Source: Phycisphaerae bacterium
GTDB lineage: Bacteria > Planctomycetota > Phycisphaerae > UBA1845
Length of the DNA stretch: 64,000 bases
Direction of reading: 5' to 3'
Assembly: GCA_029260135.1 (NCBI GenBank)
Contig: JAJDDV010000109.1
Location: 1-64,000 of the forward strand
The position numbers were made by a program, and so were the translations under genes. The notes beneath the pieces were generated by a model. It ran no database searches. It was given only the letters and a program-made list of their open reading frames with translations, and had not been told where the DNA came from. Below, piece by piece: positions 35,193-43,600 of this stretch. Position 1 is the first letter of the stretch. Every line of letters begins with the position of its first letter.

Positions 35193-35717
35193 ATCGTCGA
35201 GGCAGAGCGCCACGATCGGATCGTTTGCGGGATTGACCCGGGTCTGGGGATCACGGGGTATGCGGTGCTGCGTCGGCGCGGCGACGCGGTTTCGCTGATC
35301 GAGGCCGGCGTCTGTCGCCTCGACAAGACGCAGCCGCTCGCGGCGCGTTTGGCCGCACTCGAAGGCGACATATCGTCCGTTCTGGAAGAGCATCGTCCGG
35401 AAGTCGTGGCGGTGGAATCGTTGTATGCCCATTACAGGCATCCGCGGACGGCCATCATGATGGGGCACGCGCGCGGGGTGATCCTGCTGGCGGCGGCGAA
35501 GCTCGGGATTGAGTCGCGGGATTATGCGGCGACGCAGGTCAAGCGACATCTGACGGGGAACGGCCGGGCGACCAAGGCGCAGATGCAGCGGGCGATTCAG
35601 GGTACGCTGGGTCTTGCGGAGCCGCCCCAGCCGGCTGACGTGGCGGATGCGGTGGCGGTGGCGATGTGTTGTGCGGCGGATCTGAGGAAGCGTCGGCCTG
35701 CTGAGGTGTTGGGATGA
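35193..35717 (+). CDS. ruvC: Holliday junction resolvase RuvC, apparent ATC start
   Basis: The protein carries the catalytic residues of RuvC: Asp in CGIDPGLGITGYA, Glu in VAVESLYA, and two Asp in ADVADAVAVA, plus the HLTGNGRATKAQMQ segment. Together with RuvAB it resolves Holliday junctions. The first catalytic Asp lies upstream of the first GTG in frame (35265), so translation must start earlier, but between the in-frame TGA at 35187 and that Asp there is no ATG, GTG or TTG. GGAGGG at 35180-35185 is ideally placed for an ATC at 35193. This gives ~174 residues. A sequencing error is the alternative. It overlaps ruvA by ATGA. Confidence 0.88.
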   Translation: MVEAERHDRIVCGIDPGLGITGYAVLRRRGDAVSLIEAGVCRLDKTQPLAARLAALEGDISSVLEEHRPEVVAVESLYAHYRHPRTAIMMGHARGVILLAAAKLGIESRDYAATQVKRHLTGNGRATKAQMQRAIQGTLGLAEPPQPADVADAVAVAMCCAADLRKRRPAEVLG

Positions 35718-36346
35718 TCGTTCGGCTTAGCGGAACGCTCGTGGATGTGACGGAGGAGTCGGTCGTTGTGGAGCGCGACGGGCTGGCGCGCGAGGTTCTG
35801 GTTCCGCCGTTCGCGATCACGGAGTTGGCGGTCTATCGCGGGCAAGAGGTGACGTTGCACACGCGCGAGTTTCTCGAGGGGAATCAGGCGTCGGGTCATC
35901 TGATACCGCGTCTGCTCGGGTTCTTGCACCCGGAAGATCGCGCGTTCTTCTTGCGGTTCGTCAATGTCAAGGGGATCGGGCCTCGCAAGGCGCTCAAGGC
36001 GTTGAGCGAGCCGGTTCGGCGCATCGCGACCTGGATCGAGGAGGGGGACGCCAAGGCGTTGTCGCGATTGCCGGGGATCGGCGCGCGGGCGTCGGAGCTG
36101 ATCGTGGCTTCGCTGAAGGGCAAGATGGACGACCTGGCGCTCACGGTCTCGGAAGTGAAGGAGATGAAGGCGGCATCGCTCTCGCAGCCACAGCGTGATG
36201 CGCTGGAGGTTTTGACGGCATGGGGGGATACGCGCAATGACGCGGAGCGCTGGTTGGCGCGGGCGGCGCAGTTGAATCCGGATGTGAAATCTCCGGATGA
36301 GTGGGTTCGGGCGGCGTACCGGGTCAAGTCTGGCGTGGCGGGCTGA
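35714..36346 (+). CDS. ruvA: Holliday junction DNA helicase subunit RuvA
   Basis: This 210-residue protein has the OB-fold N-terminus (MIVRLSGTLVDVTEESVVVE), two helix-hairpin-helix motifs (VNVKGIGPRKALKAL and LSRLPGIGARASELIV) and a C-terminal three-helix domain that contacts RuvB. The length is slightly above the usual ~200. It binds Holliday junctions as a tetramer. Its ATG overlaps the ruvC stop, consistent with a ruvCAB operon. Confidence 0.95.
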   Translation: MIVRLSGTLVDVTEESVVVERDGLAREVLVPPFAITELAVYRGQEVTLHTREFLEGNQASGHLIPRLLGFLHPEDRAFFLRFVNVKGIGPRKALKALSEPVRRIATWIEEGDAKALSRLPGIGARASELIVASLKGKMDDLALTVSEVKEMKAASLSQPQRDALEVLTAWGDTRNDAERWLARAAQLNPDVKSPDEWVRAAYRVKSGVAG

Positions 36347-36370
36347 CGGTGCGGCGAAGACGGGTGGTGG

Positions 36371-36415
36371 CAGAACCCCCCTGTGGTCCCCCCTGGGTAA
36401 GGGGGGGAGCGGTTG
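36371..36415. repeat. Family C palindrome between ruvA and ruvB
   Basis: CAGAACCCCCC followed by a CCCCCC...GGGGGGG hairpin and AGCGGTTGGT, matching the element at 7689-7733 including its right flank. It sits inside the ruv operon and could act as an attenuating hairpin, though no T-run follows. Confidence 0.75.
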
Positions 36416-36441
36416 GTGTTGGAAGGGTTAAGTGACATCGC

Positions 36442-37482
36442 ATGGCACGGGATCGCGTATTATCCGGAAGTGAACGGCTTGGCGACGAGCCGGTCGACAC
36501 GGCGCTGAGGCCTAAGCGTTTTCGCGACATGGTCGGGCAGCGCAGCGTGCTCGAGAAGCTCGAGATTGCGATGGCGGCTGCCAAGAAGCGGGGGGAGCCG
36601 CTCGAGCATGTGCTTCTGGACGGTCCACCGGGTTTGGGCAAGACGACGCTGGCGAACGTGATTGCGGCGGAGATGAGCGATCGTCCGCCGCGGATCACTT
36701 CGGGGCCTTCGCTGGCGAAGCAGGCGGACCTGATGGCGCTCTTGACGAATCTCGAGGCGGGTGACGTTTTGTTCATCGACGAGATTCACCGGTTGCCGAC
36801 CGTGGTGGAGGAGTTTCTCTATCCGGCGATGGAGGATTTCCGGGTCGATTACACGATCGAAGGCGGGCTCAGCGGGCGCGTCGTGAACTTCGCGCTGCGC
36901 CGCTTCACGCTCATCGGCGCGACGACGCGGGCGGGGTTGTTGAGCGGCGCGATGCGCGACCGCTTTGGGCATCGCTACCATCTCGAGTTCTATTCGACGG
37001 ACGATCTCACGACGATCTTGCACCGATCGGCCGCGATGCTGGCATTGGAGGCTGAGGCGCATACGCTCGAGGCGATTGCCGCGCGGAGTCGCGGAACGCC
37101 GCGCGTGGCGAATCGGCTGCTCAAGCGCGTGCGCGACTATGCGCAGGTTCGCGGCGACGGTGTGCTGACGGCGTCGATTGTGGAGGAGGCGCTCGACATC
37201 CAGCAGGTGGACGGACTCGGTTTGGATGAGTTGGACCGGCAGTTCCTTACGACGCTGATCAAAGTGTATCGCGGCGGTCCAGCCGGGATCGATGCGCTGG
37301 CGGCGACGATGGGTCAGGAGCGTGACACGCTGGAGGATCTCGTCGAGCCGTATCTTCTACAGATCGGGTTTGTGGTTCGAACGCGCCAGGGACGGCAGGT
37401 GACGCGCGAGGCGTGCGAGCATATCGGTCTGGCGTATATCGAGCGTGATGACACGCCGGCACAGCAGGCGACGCTGTTTTGA
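36442..37482 (+). CDS. ruvB: Holliday junction branch-migration ATPase RuvB
   Basis: This 346-residue protein has Walker A GPPGLGKTT (61-69), Walker B FIDEIHR (111-117), sensor RFTLIGATTRAGLLSGAMRD and a C-terminal winged-helix domain (VEPYLLQIGFVVRTRQGRQV). It is the hexameric motor that drives branch migration with RuvA. About 95 bp containing a palindrome separate it from ruvA. The ribosome-binding site is weak; the ATG at 36442 gives the expected N-terminal extension before LRPKRFRDMVGQ. Confidence 0.96.
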   Translation: MARDRVLSGSERLGDEPVDTALRPKRFRDMVGQRSVLEKLEIAMAAAKKRGEPLEHVLLDGPPGLGKTTLANVIAAEMSDRPPRITSGPSLAKQADLMALLTNLEAGDVLFIDEIHRLPTVVEEFLYPAMEDFRVDYTIEGGLSGRVVNFALRRFTLIGATTRAGLLSGAMRDRFGHRYHLEFYSTDDLTTILHRSAAMLALEAEAHTLEAIAARSRGTPRVANRLLKRVRDYAQVRGDGVLTASIVEEALDIQQVDGLGLDELDRQFLTTLIKVYRGGPAGIDALAATMGQERDTLEDLVEPYLLQIGFVVRTRQGRQVTREACEHIGLAYIERDDTPAQQATLF

Positions 37483-37529
37483 GGGAAGAAGTCGTCAGTT
37501 ATCAGTTATCAGTGGCCGCACGTGCTGAG

Positions 37530-38093
37530 TCAATAGAAATCGGAGTGGCTGATGTCGTCGCGGATGAAGTTGGCGCTGAGGGCGAGTTCATCGAGTTCGG
37601 CGATGAACTGCTTGCGCTTGAACTCGGGCGGCAGGAGCACGGTGAACCGGTGGCGATAGGCCACGCCGCCCGGTGAAAGGGGCACGGTGGACATGTGTGC
37701 GTGGTGGGCGATGATCGGCAGCGAGTGGGTTCGAAAGAGCCTCGTCATCGCGGAGAGGAGGCCGACGAAGTCCGGCGAGGAGATGCGAAGGGTGAGGGGC
37801 AGGTCGTCGCGTTCGCGGGCGGCGCCGGGATTGGCGATTCGCGTGAAGAGCGTCAGCAGTTTGAGCGCGTCGCCCAGAAGCTGTACGTCCTTTTCGACCC
37901 GATCGATCTGGTCGGAGGTTCCGGAGACATAGAGCAAAACGACGGCTTCGGTACTGAGGGTGTGCGAGATGCCCTCTTCGACGCGAGCGCCGCGCTCACT
38001 CACAAAGACGGATGCATCTTCGAGGATGCCGACGCGATCGCTGCCGATGAGGTGCAGTAGGCCAAAGACTCGACCCAACGACTCCGGGCTCAT
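37530..38093 (-). CDS. ACT-domain regulator, GcvR-like
   Basis: This 187-residue protein consists of two ACT-like units: residues ~10-80 (LHLIGSDRVGILEDASVFVS) and ~95-180 (LPLTLRISSPDFVGLLSAMT; SLPIIAHHAHMSTVPLSPGG). The length and duplicate layout match the glycine-cleavage repressor GcvR family. A ligand-binding regulatory role is likely; the target is unknown. The ATG at 38093 has GAAGGA about nine bases upstream. It is convergent with ruvB. Confidence 0.8.
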   Translation of the reverse strand: MSPESLGRVFGLLHLIGSDRVGILEDASVFVSERGARVEEGISHTLSTEAVVLLYVSGTSDQIDRVEKDVQLLGDALKLLTLFTRIANPGAARERDDLPLTLRISSPDFVGLLSAMTRLFRTHSLPIIAHHAHMSTVPLSPGGVAYRHRFTVLLPPEFKRKQFIAELDELALSANFIRDDISHSDFY

Positions 38094-38247
38094 TCGTCGT
38101 TTCCTTCCCTTGTTGTCGTAGCTCGGCGGATGTCGACCGAGACCCTGACAGAGCGACGAGAATCGTATCGCGGTTACCGTGCCTCGTCAATGTCCCGGCA
38201 CGCCCGGTGTGCGACCCATTGTCGCACGGGGGCGGGCGACGATGCGC

Positions 38248-38709
38248 TTATTCCTCGCCAGGTTGGAAGACCCATTCGCTGCCGACGGGGGCGTAGTCGA
38301 GCAGTTCGTCGTCGTTGAAGTAGAGTGCGATTTCGGTGGCGGCGGTTTCTGGAGAGTCGCTGCCGTGGATCAGGTTGAAGGTCCGCGAGGCGCCGAAATC
38401 GCCCCGGATGGTACCCGGCTGGGCTTCGTAGCCGAAGGTCTTTCCCATCAGCGTACGCGAGATGTCGATGGCGCGTTGGCCGGCGAGAACCATCACGACG
38501 ACCGGTCCGCTGGTGATGTAGTCAATCAGGCCGGGGTAGAAGGGCTTGCCCTTATGGGGCGCGTAGTGGCGCTCGGCGAGGTCGGTCGAGATCTGCATGA
38601 GTTTCATGCCGGCGAGGACGAGGCCTTTGTCTTCGAAGCGCTGGAGGATTCGCCCGGTGAGGCGGCGTTGGAGGCAGTCCGGCTTCAGGATCAGTAACGT
38701 TCGTTCCAC
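38248..38709 (-). CDS. ndk: Nucleoside diphosphate kinase
   Basis: This 153-residue protein starts with GTG at 38709 (VERTLLILKPD), the position expected for the family. The phosphohistidine is H115 in FNLIHGSDS; RHYAPHKGKPFY and the FGASR segment are conserved. It balances NTP pools by transferring phosphate from ATP to NDPs. It lies in the same direction as the ACT-domain gene, about 150 bp upstream of it. Confidence 0.94.
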   Translation of the reverse strand: MERTLLILKPDCLQRRLTGRILQRFEDKGLVLAGMKLMQISTDLAERHYAPHKGKPFYPGLIDYITSGPVVVMVLAGQRAIDISRTLMGKTFGYEAQPGTIRGDFGASRTFNLIHGSDSPETAATEIALYFNDDELLDYAPVGSEWVFQPGEE

Positions 38710-38787
38710 GTTTGCGTTCTCTCTGCTTGCGTTTTTGTCAAAAGGAAACGGTGCATCGCGGTGCACCCCACGAATCGAGCGGATACC

Positions 38788-39786
38788 CTAGGCGGTTCGG
38801 CGGGCGGCGGCAACTATGGCGAGGAGATTTTCCTCGGGGACGCGGTCGGGGGCGTACGTACACCCGGCGGAGATCATGATGGGCCGATCGCCGGCCTGGT
38901 GGAGGGCGTCAGCCACCTCGTTCTCGACGTCCGCGGGCGTCTTGTCGGGGAGCGTTTCGAGGTTGTCGACGCCGCCGCAGACGGCCGGTTTGACGCGGTC
39001 GATGACGTCTTTGATGGCCGGTCCGGCCGCACGGTCGGCCCAGTTGATCGCGTGGACGCCGTAGTCGGCGAAGGCGTCGAAGTTCTTGGCGACGCCGCAG
39101 ACGTGGAGCATGTTGAGGCGGGCGTCTTTGGCAGCCGCGAGGATCTGCCCGTCGCCCAGGCGGACGAGTTCGTCGTAGGTCTCTTCGCCGTTGGCGGGCG
39201 TGTCGACCCAATCGTCGCGAACGCTGAGGAAGATGCCGTCGGCGCCGGCGTCGATGCAACGCGCGGCGAAATTCGCCTGTGACGCGGCGATGGCATCGAC
39301 AGCCATGGCGACCGCCGTGCGGTCTCGGGCGAGGAATTCCGCAAGCCGTTGGTCGGGCGGTGCGATGGGGCCGTGCAGCGTCGGCGGGTTGTGCCCCGGC
39401 GCGGTGCGCGGTGTGACCACGCGCCGGAGAATCGTCCAGGCGTTGAAGAGCGTGGTGGAGAGCAGCACTTGGCCGGAGAGTTCATCAGCCAAGGCGCGGA
39501 TCAGGTCGAGCTGACGCGCGTAGTTCTCTTCGTCGCCTTTGAGCACGGGGAGGTTCTTGAGGTCTGCGGCGGATTTGACCTCGACGCGCGCAGGGTAGGG
39601 GTTGTCGTTCATGACCTTGAGGAAGTCGAGATCGAAACGCTGCAGGAACTTCAGGTGCGCGTCGACGGCGGGCTTGCCGTGCTCGGCGTCAGGCGGAAAG
39701 TGATGCCAGAAGCTGACGGGAGTTCGATCGGGCTGTTGCCCGTCGACCACGGCCAGCACACGCTCGATTTTTGTCATCTCGGCCAT
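38788..39786 (-). CDS. Uroporphyrinogen decarboxylase-family protein
   Basis: This 332-residue protein belongs to the URO-D/MtaA/CmuA superfamily: N-terminal ERVLAVVDGQQPDRTPVSFW, middle CIDAGADGIFLS and LNMLHVCGVAKNFDAFADYG, and late VCGGVDNLETLPDKTPADVE. The HemE substrate-binding signature (GNLDP type) is replaced by GGVDN, so it is more likely a corrinoid-linked methyltransferase-like member than true HemE. An in-frame ATG three codons downstream (39777) is an alternative start. No methyltransferase partner is adjacent. Confidence 0.8.
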   Translation of the reverse strand: MAEMTKIERVLAVVDGQQPDRTPVSFWHHFPPDAEHGKPAVDAHLKFLQRFDLDFLKVMNDNPYPARVEVKSAADLKNLPVLKGDEENYARQLDLIRALADELSGQVLLSTTLFNAWTILRRVVTPRTAPGHNPPTLHGPIAPPDQRLAEFLARDRTAVAMAVDAIAASQANFAARCIDAGADGIFLSVRDDWVDTPANGEETYDELVRLGDGQILAAAKDARLNMLHVCGVAKNFDAFADYGVHAINWADRAAGPAIKDVIDRVKPAVCGGVDNLETLPDKTPADVENEVADALHQAGDRPIMISAGCTYAPDRVPEENLLAIVAAARRTA

Positions 39787-39868
39787 GAACGGAATCTAGT
39801 TCGCGCGGGGGAGAGGGTCAAGGTGTGCGCAGCGCGCGCCAAGCTTGCGGGCGCAGGTCGCCTGCGTA

Positions 39869-39912
39869 GGGTGCGTCCCGGACGCACCATTCCTCGTCCC
39901 GGACGCACCATT
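39869..39912. repeat. REP palindrome, left copy flanking the RAYT gene
   Basis: GGTGCGTCCCGGACGCACC (39869-39888) within AGGGTGCGTCC...GCACCATT, followed by a partial second copy (CGTCCCGGACGCACCATTCC). A separate GCGCAGGTCGCCTGCG hairpin lies just upstream at about 39851. The 24-bp context is the exact reverse complement of that at 40545-40568. Confidence 0.88.
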
Positions 39913-39963
39913 CCTCTGATCAACCTTGTCTACGCCGACGTCGGCGTCTATTCTCCTCGCGTT

Positions 39964-40536
39964 ATGCCCGAGTATCGACGTCCCTTCGCACCCGGTGCGA
40001 GGTTCTTCTTCACCGTCGTGACGGCCTGTCGGCGTCCAATTCTCACCGGCGAGGCGTTGGATCTTCTTCGCACCGCATTTTCCGAGGAACGCGCTCACCA
40101 TGCCTTCGAAATGGACGCTGTGGTCGTGCTTCCGGAACACCTGCATTGCATCTGGACGTTGCCACCTGATGACACGCGTTTTTCAATGCGTTGGTCAGGT
40201 ATCAAGGGTCGGTTCACCGAGTTGTATCTTGCGCAAGGCGGTACCGAAGCCAGGCGGAGTGCATCACGCCGAACACGCAACGAGCGCGGTGTCTGGCAGC
40301 GCCGCTTCTGGGACCACGTGATCCGCGATGAGGCGGACTACCAGCGACATGTGGATTACATTCATTATAACCCTGTCAAGCATGGATACGCTCGTTGTCC
40401 ACACTCGTGGGGGCCATCGAGCTTCGACAAGTGGATAACGGCCGGCGTGTATCCGGCCGATTGGATGTGTGAATGTGCCGGCGTGGACGTGAAGCCGCCG
40501 GATTTCGGTGATGTAGAGGGCCGGGCCGGCGAGTGA
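39964..40536 (+). CDS. REP-associated tyrosine transposase (RAYT)
   Basis: This 190-residue protein is a single-domain Y1/HUH transposase: RFFFTVVTACRRPIL at the N-terminus, the metal-binding His pair in LPEHLHCIWTLP (H59, H61), RRFWDHVIRDEADY, and the catalytic Tyr in the YIHYNPVKHGY region (about 132-135). RAYTs nick and move REP palindromes without being true insertion sequences. Exact inverted copies of one palindrome flank the gene, marking its probable substrate. The start ATG at 39964 follows TCTCCTCGCGTT with no strong SD. Confidence 0.9.
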   Translation: MPEYRRPFAPGARFFFTVVTACRRPILTGEALDLLRTAFSEERAHHAFEMDAVVVLPEHLHCIWTLPPDDTRFSMRWSGIKGRFTELYLAQGGTEARRSASRRTRNERGVWQRRFWDHVIRDEADYQRHVDYIHYNPVKHGYARCPHSWGPSSFDKWITAGVYPADWMCECAGVDVKPPDFGDVEGRAGE

Positions 40537-40544
40537 ACAAAACA

Positions 40545-40568
40545 ATGGTGCGTCCGGGACGCACCCTA
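40545..40568. repeat. REP palindrome, right copy flanking the RAYT gene
   Basis: AATGGTGCGTCCGGGACGCACCCT contains the 19-bp palindrome GGTGCGTCCGGGACGCACC at 40548-40566. The whole 24-bp block is the reverse complement of the left copy, so the two REPs form an inverted pair around the gene. Confidence 0.88.
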
Positions 40569-40614
40569 CAACTTGGAGCGTCAGATTCGCCGATGCTGCC
40601 ACCCGCCGCGCCGC

Positions 40615-43600
40615 TCAGTCCGTAAACACGGCCTGCAGATACGCGGCATCGAACAGGTCGATCGTGCTGGATCCGTCGGCGTCGAAGCGGTCGAGGCAGA
40701 CCTCAAAGGGCGGCGGCTCCAGCGGTCCGGAGACGAAGAGGCAAAGTTCGAAGATCTCGTAGTCGGTAAGATCGACATCGGCATCATGATCGTAGTCGCC
40801 GATTCGATCGCAATCGTCGGGGATGCCGTCCAGATCCTTGTCGGATTCACATTCGTCCGGTGTCGCGTCGCCGTCACAATCGTCGCTGACAAAGGCGGCG
40901 ATGTCGCACTCGTCGGGAACTTCGTTGACGTTGCAGTCTGCACTGGTGGCCGCCACAAGATCGCACGCGTCGGGGATGGCGTTGCCGTTGCAGTCGCTGG
41001 CCGCGCCGAAGGCAATGTCGAGGAAGTCCGGGAAACCGTTGTCGTTGCAGTCGGGCTGACACTCGTCGGGAACGCCGTTGACGTCGAAGTCGTAGCTCGC
41101 TCCTGCGGCGATGTCGCACTCGTCGGCCACGTCATTCGTGTTGCAGTCGGGCTCGCATTCGTCCGGAACGGCGTTGATGTTGCAGTCGTGGCTGGTGCCG
41201 TCGGCGATGTCGCACTCATCGGCCAGGCCGTTGCCGTTGCAGTCTTCGCAGTCGTCGGGGATCAGATTCTCGTTGCAGTCGTTATCGACGAGCTCGCACT
41301 CGTCGGGAACGGCCGTCTGGTTGCAGTCGTCACTGGTTCCGTCAGCCAGGTCGCAGATGTCCTGGACGCCGTTCGTGTTGCAGTCGTCATCCGCCTCACA
41401 TTCGTCGGGAGTCTCGTTGGCGTTGCAGTCGTCGCTGGTGCCGCCGGCGATGTCGCACTCGTCGAGCGTGCCGTCTTGGTTGCAGTCGTTACCTTGAATC
41501 GGCGCGCCGGGAGATGTCCAAAACGGATCACGACCGTCGCCCGCGGGATCGGCATTTCCTCCGAGCATGCCGTGGAAGCCGTTTGGCGATGCGTCGAACA
41601 CTGTTTGACCGGTACCCTCGTCAAATCGCCAGTAGCCCACGAGCCCGGGTGGCGAACCTGTGAGGGGTACACCGAGGCTGTCGGCAATCTGTGTCTGGGT
41701 ACGTGCGACCTCCCAGATTCGGACTTCGTCGATCAGACCGTCAAAGTCCTCGCCGCTCTCCACGTGGTTGCCGAAATAGAGGTCGGAGCCCGAGTATCGA
41801 AGCGTGCCCACAGCCGGCCGGCTACCCTTTAGGACCCCGTCGACGTAGATCTGGCAGAGGTCCTGCGAGTTGGAGTAGACGGCTGCGACGTGTATCCACT
41901 TGCCGAAGTAGTCTGAAACCGGGGTCGGGTCCGTCGCAAAACACAAACCATCGGCTCCGCTGATTCGTAGCTCAAGTTTGGATGTGCCCGATTGCCGCCA
42001 CGACAGGATGTAGCCCGGTGCGAACGGCGAAGCCATTCGAACGATTCGACTGTTATTCGTACTGCCGATCGAATCGGGGCGAATCCAGGTTTCGATCGTG
42101 AGTTCGTCGGTCGGCTCGAGCAGCGGCGATCGGGGCACCCTCACCCAATCGTCCCGGCCGTCGAAGTCGAGCGCGAACTGATCGGCGATCAGGTCGCAGT
42201 CATCCGGGATTCCGTTGTCGTTGCAGTCGTCGCTGGTGGCATCGCGGATGTCGCACCCGTCCGGTATGTCGTTCCTGTTGCAATCCTCCGCACCGCCGGG
42301 ATCGCACAGGTCCGTGATTCCGTTACCATTGCAATCGACCGTTCCGGCGAATTCGCATTCGTCGGGGACGTCGTTTGTGTTGCAGTCGTTGCTGATGTTC
42401 GAGGCGATGTCGCACTCGTCGAGCGCGCCGTTGTCGTTACAGTCCGACACCGGTGCGAATTCGATGATTGCAGGCTGGGAAGCGGAACATCTGTTGTCAT
42501 TCCATGTGCCGGCTTGGCAGCACCCGGCGGTGCGCAGCATTAACTCACCGCAATCCTCGCCATTTGTGTCATCCGGCTGAGTAGAGAACCAGTTCGAATA
42601 CGTTGCGAATTCGTCGTTTGACCATTCCCACGCTCCCTCCACATCCAGGTCGTTAAACCCGATCCAGATTCGATTCGAAGCAGTCAAATCGAAGAACGCA
42701 TCTAGAAGCCACTGGTTTTCCGCTTGGTCGCTGATCGTGGCCAAATCCCCGTTCAATGAGACGGCAAAGGCCTCCGCATCTGGCCAAGTCATGGCTGGTG
42801 CGAGCAAGTAGTAGCTTCCGTTTTCCGGATTCAGGATGGCGCCATGCGGAGGTATCGCCCCGCCTCCGATCCACTCGCACTCGTCGGGAACGTTATTTGT
42901 GTTGCAGTCATCACTGGTCCCGCTGGCGATATCGCACTCATCGGCGGCGCCATTACTGTTGCAGTCGGGCTCGCAATCATCCGGGATCAGATTCGTGTTG
43001 CAGTCGTTGCTGTCGAGCTCGCACTCGTCGGGCACGCCGTTGAATTGACAATCCAGGCTCGTTCTAGACGCAATATCGCACGCATCACCGGTTCCGTTCT
43101 CGTTGCAGTCTGGATCGGGAAAGGCCTCGAACGCGATGCCGTACAGGTAGACGTCGCCGTTAGGGTTGGGGCCGAAATCGACTGGTAAGCGGTCCAAGAG
43201 GTCGCCCTCAGTGCTAAAGACGAAGACCTCATGAGCATTCCAATTTGTGGCGTAGAGGCGTTCCGCTTCGTCGAAGGCAAGCCCAACCGGCTTAAGCTCG
43301 GGATGGCTCATTGAGTCCAGGAACGTGCCGTCATGGCTGAATTTGAGGATCTCACCACCGGTGGCGGCGTAGAGGTTTTCCGATCTGTCGAAGGCGAGCG
43401 TGGTAGGATCTGGCTGAAAGAGCCCCTGCCCGACGTAACGCACGAACGCTCGGTTAGTGTCAAACATCGCGATGCGACCATTCCCGTTATTACGGGAGGC
43501 CACAAAGAGGTTCCCAGCACGGTCATACACAACATGCTTGGGGTCTTCCGTGCCGGCGTGCCGCAAGTTGCTCAGGTAGGTGCCGTCGGCAGCAAAGAAC

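Noticed and set aside
40573..41832. Long plus-strand open frame opposite the giant dockerin protein
   Set aside because: It is the antisense shadow of Asp/Cys repeats; the minus-strand reading has signal peptide, domains and SD.
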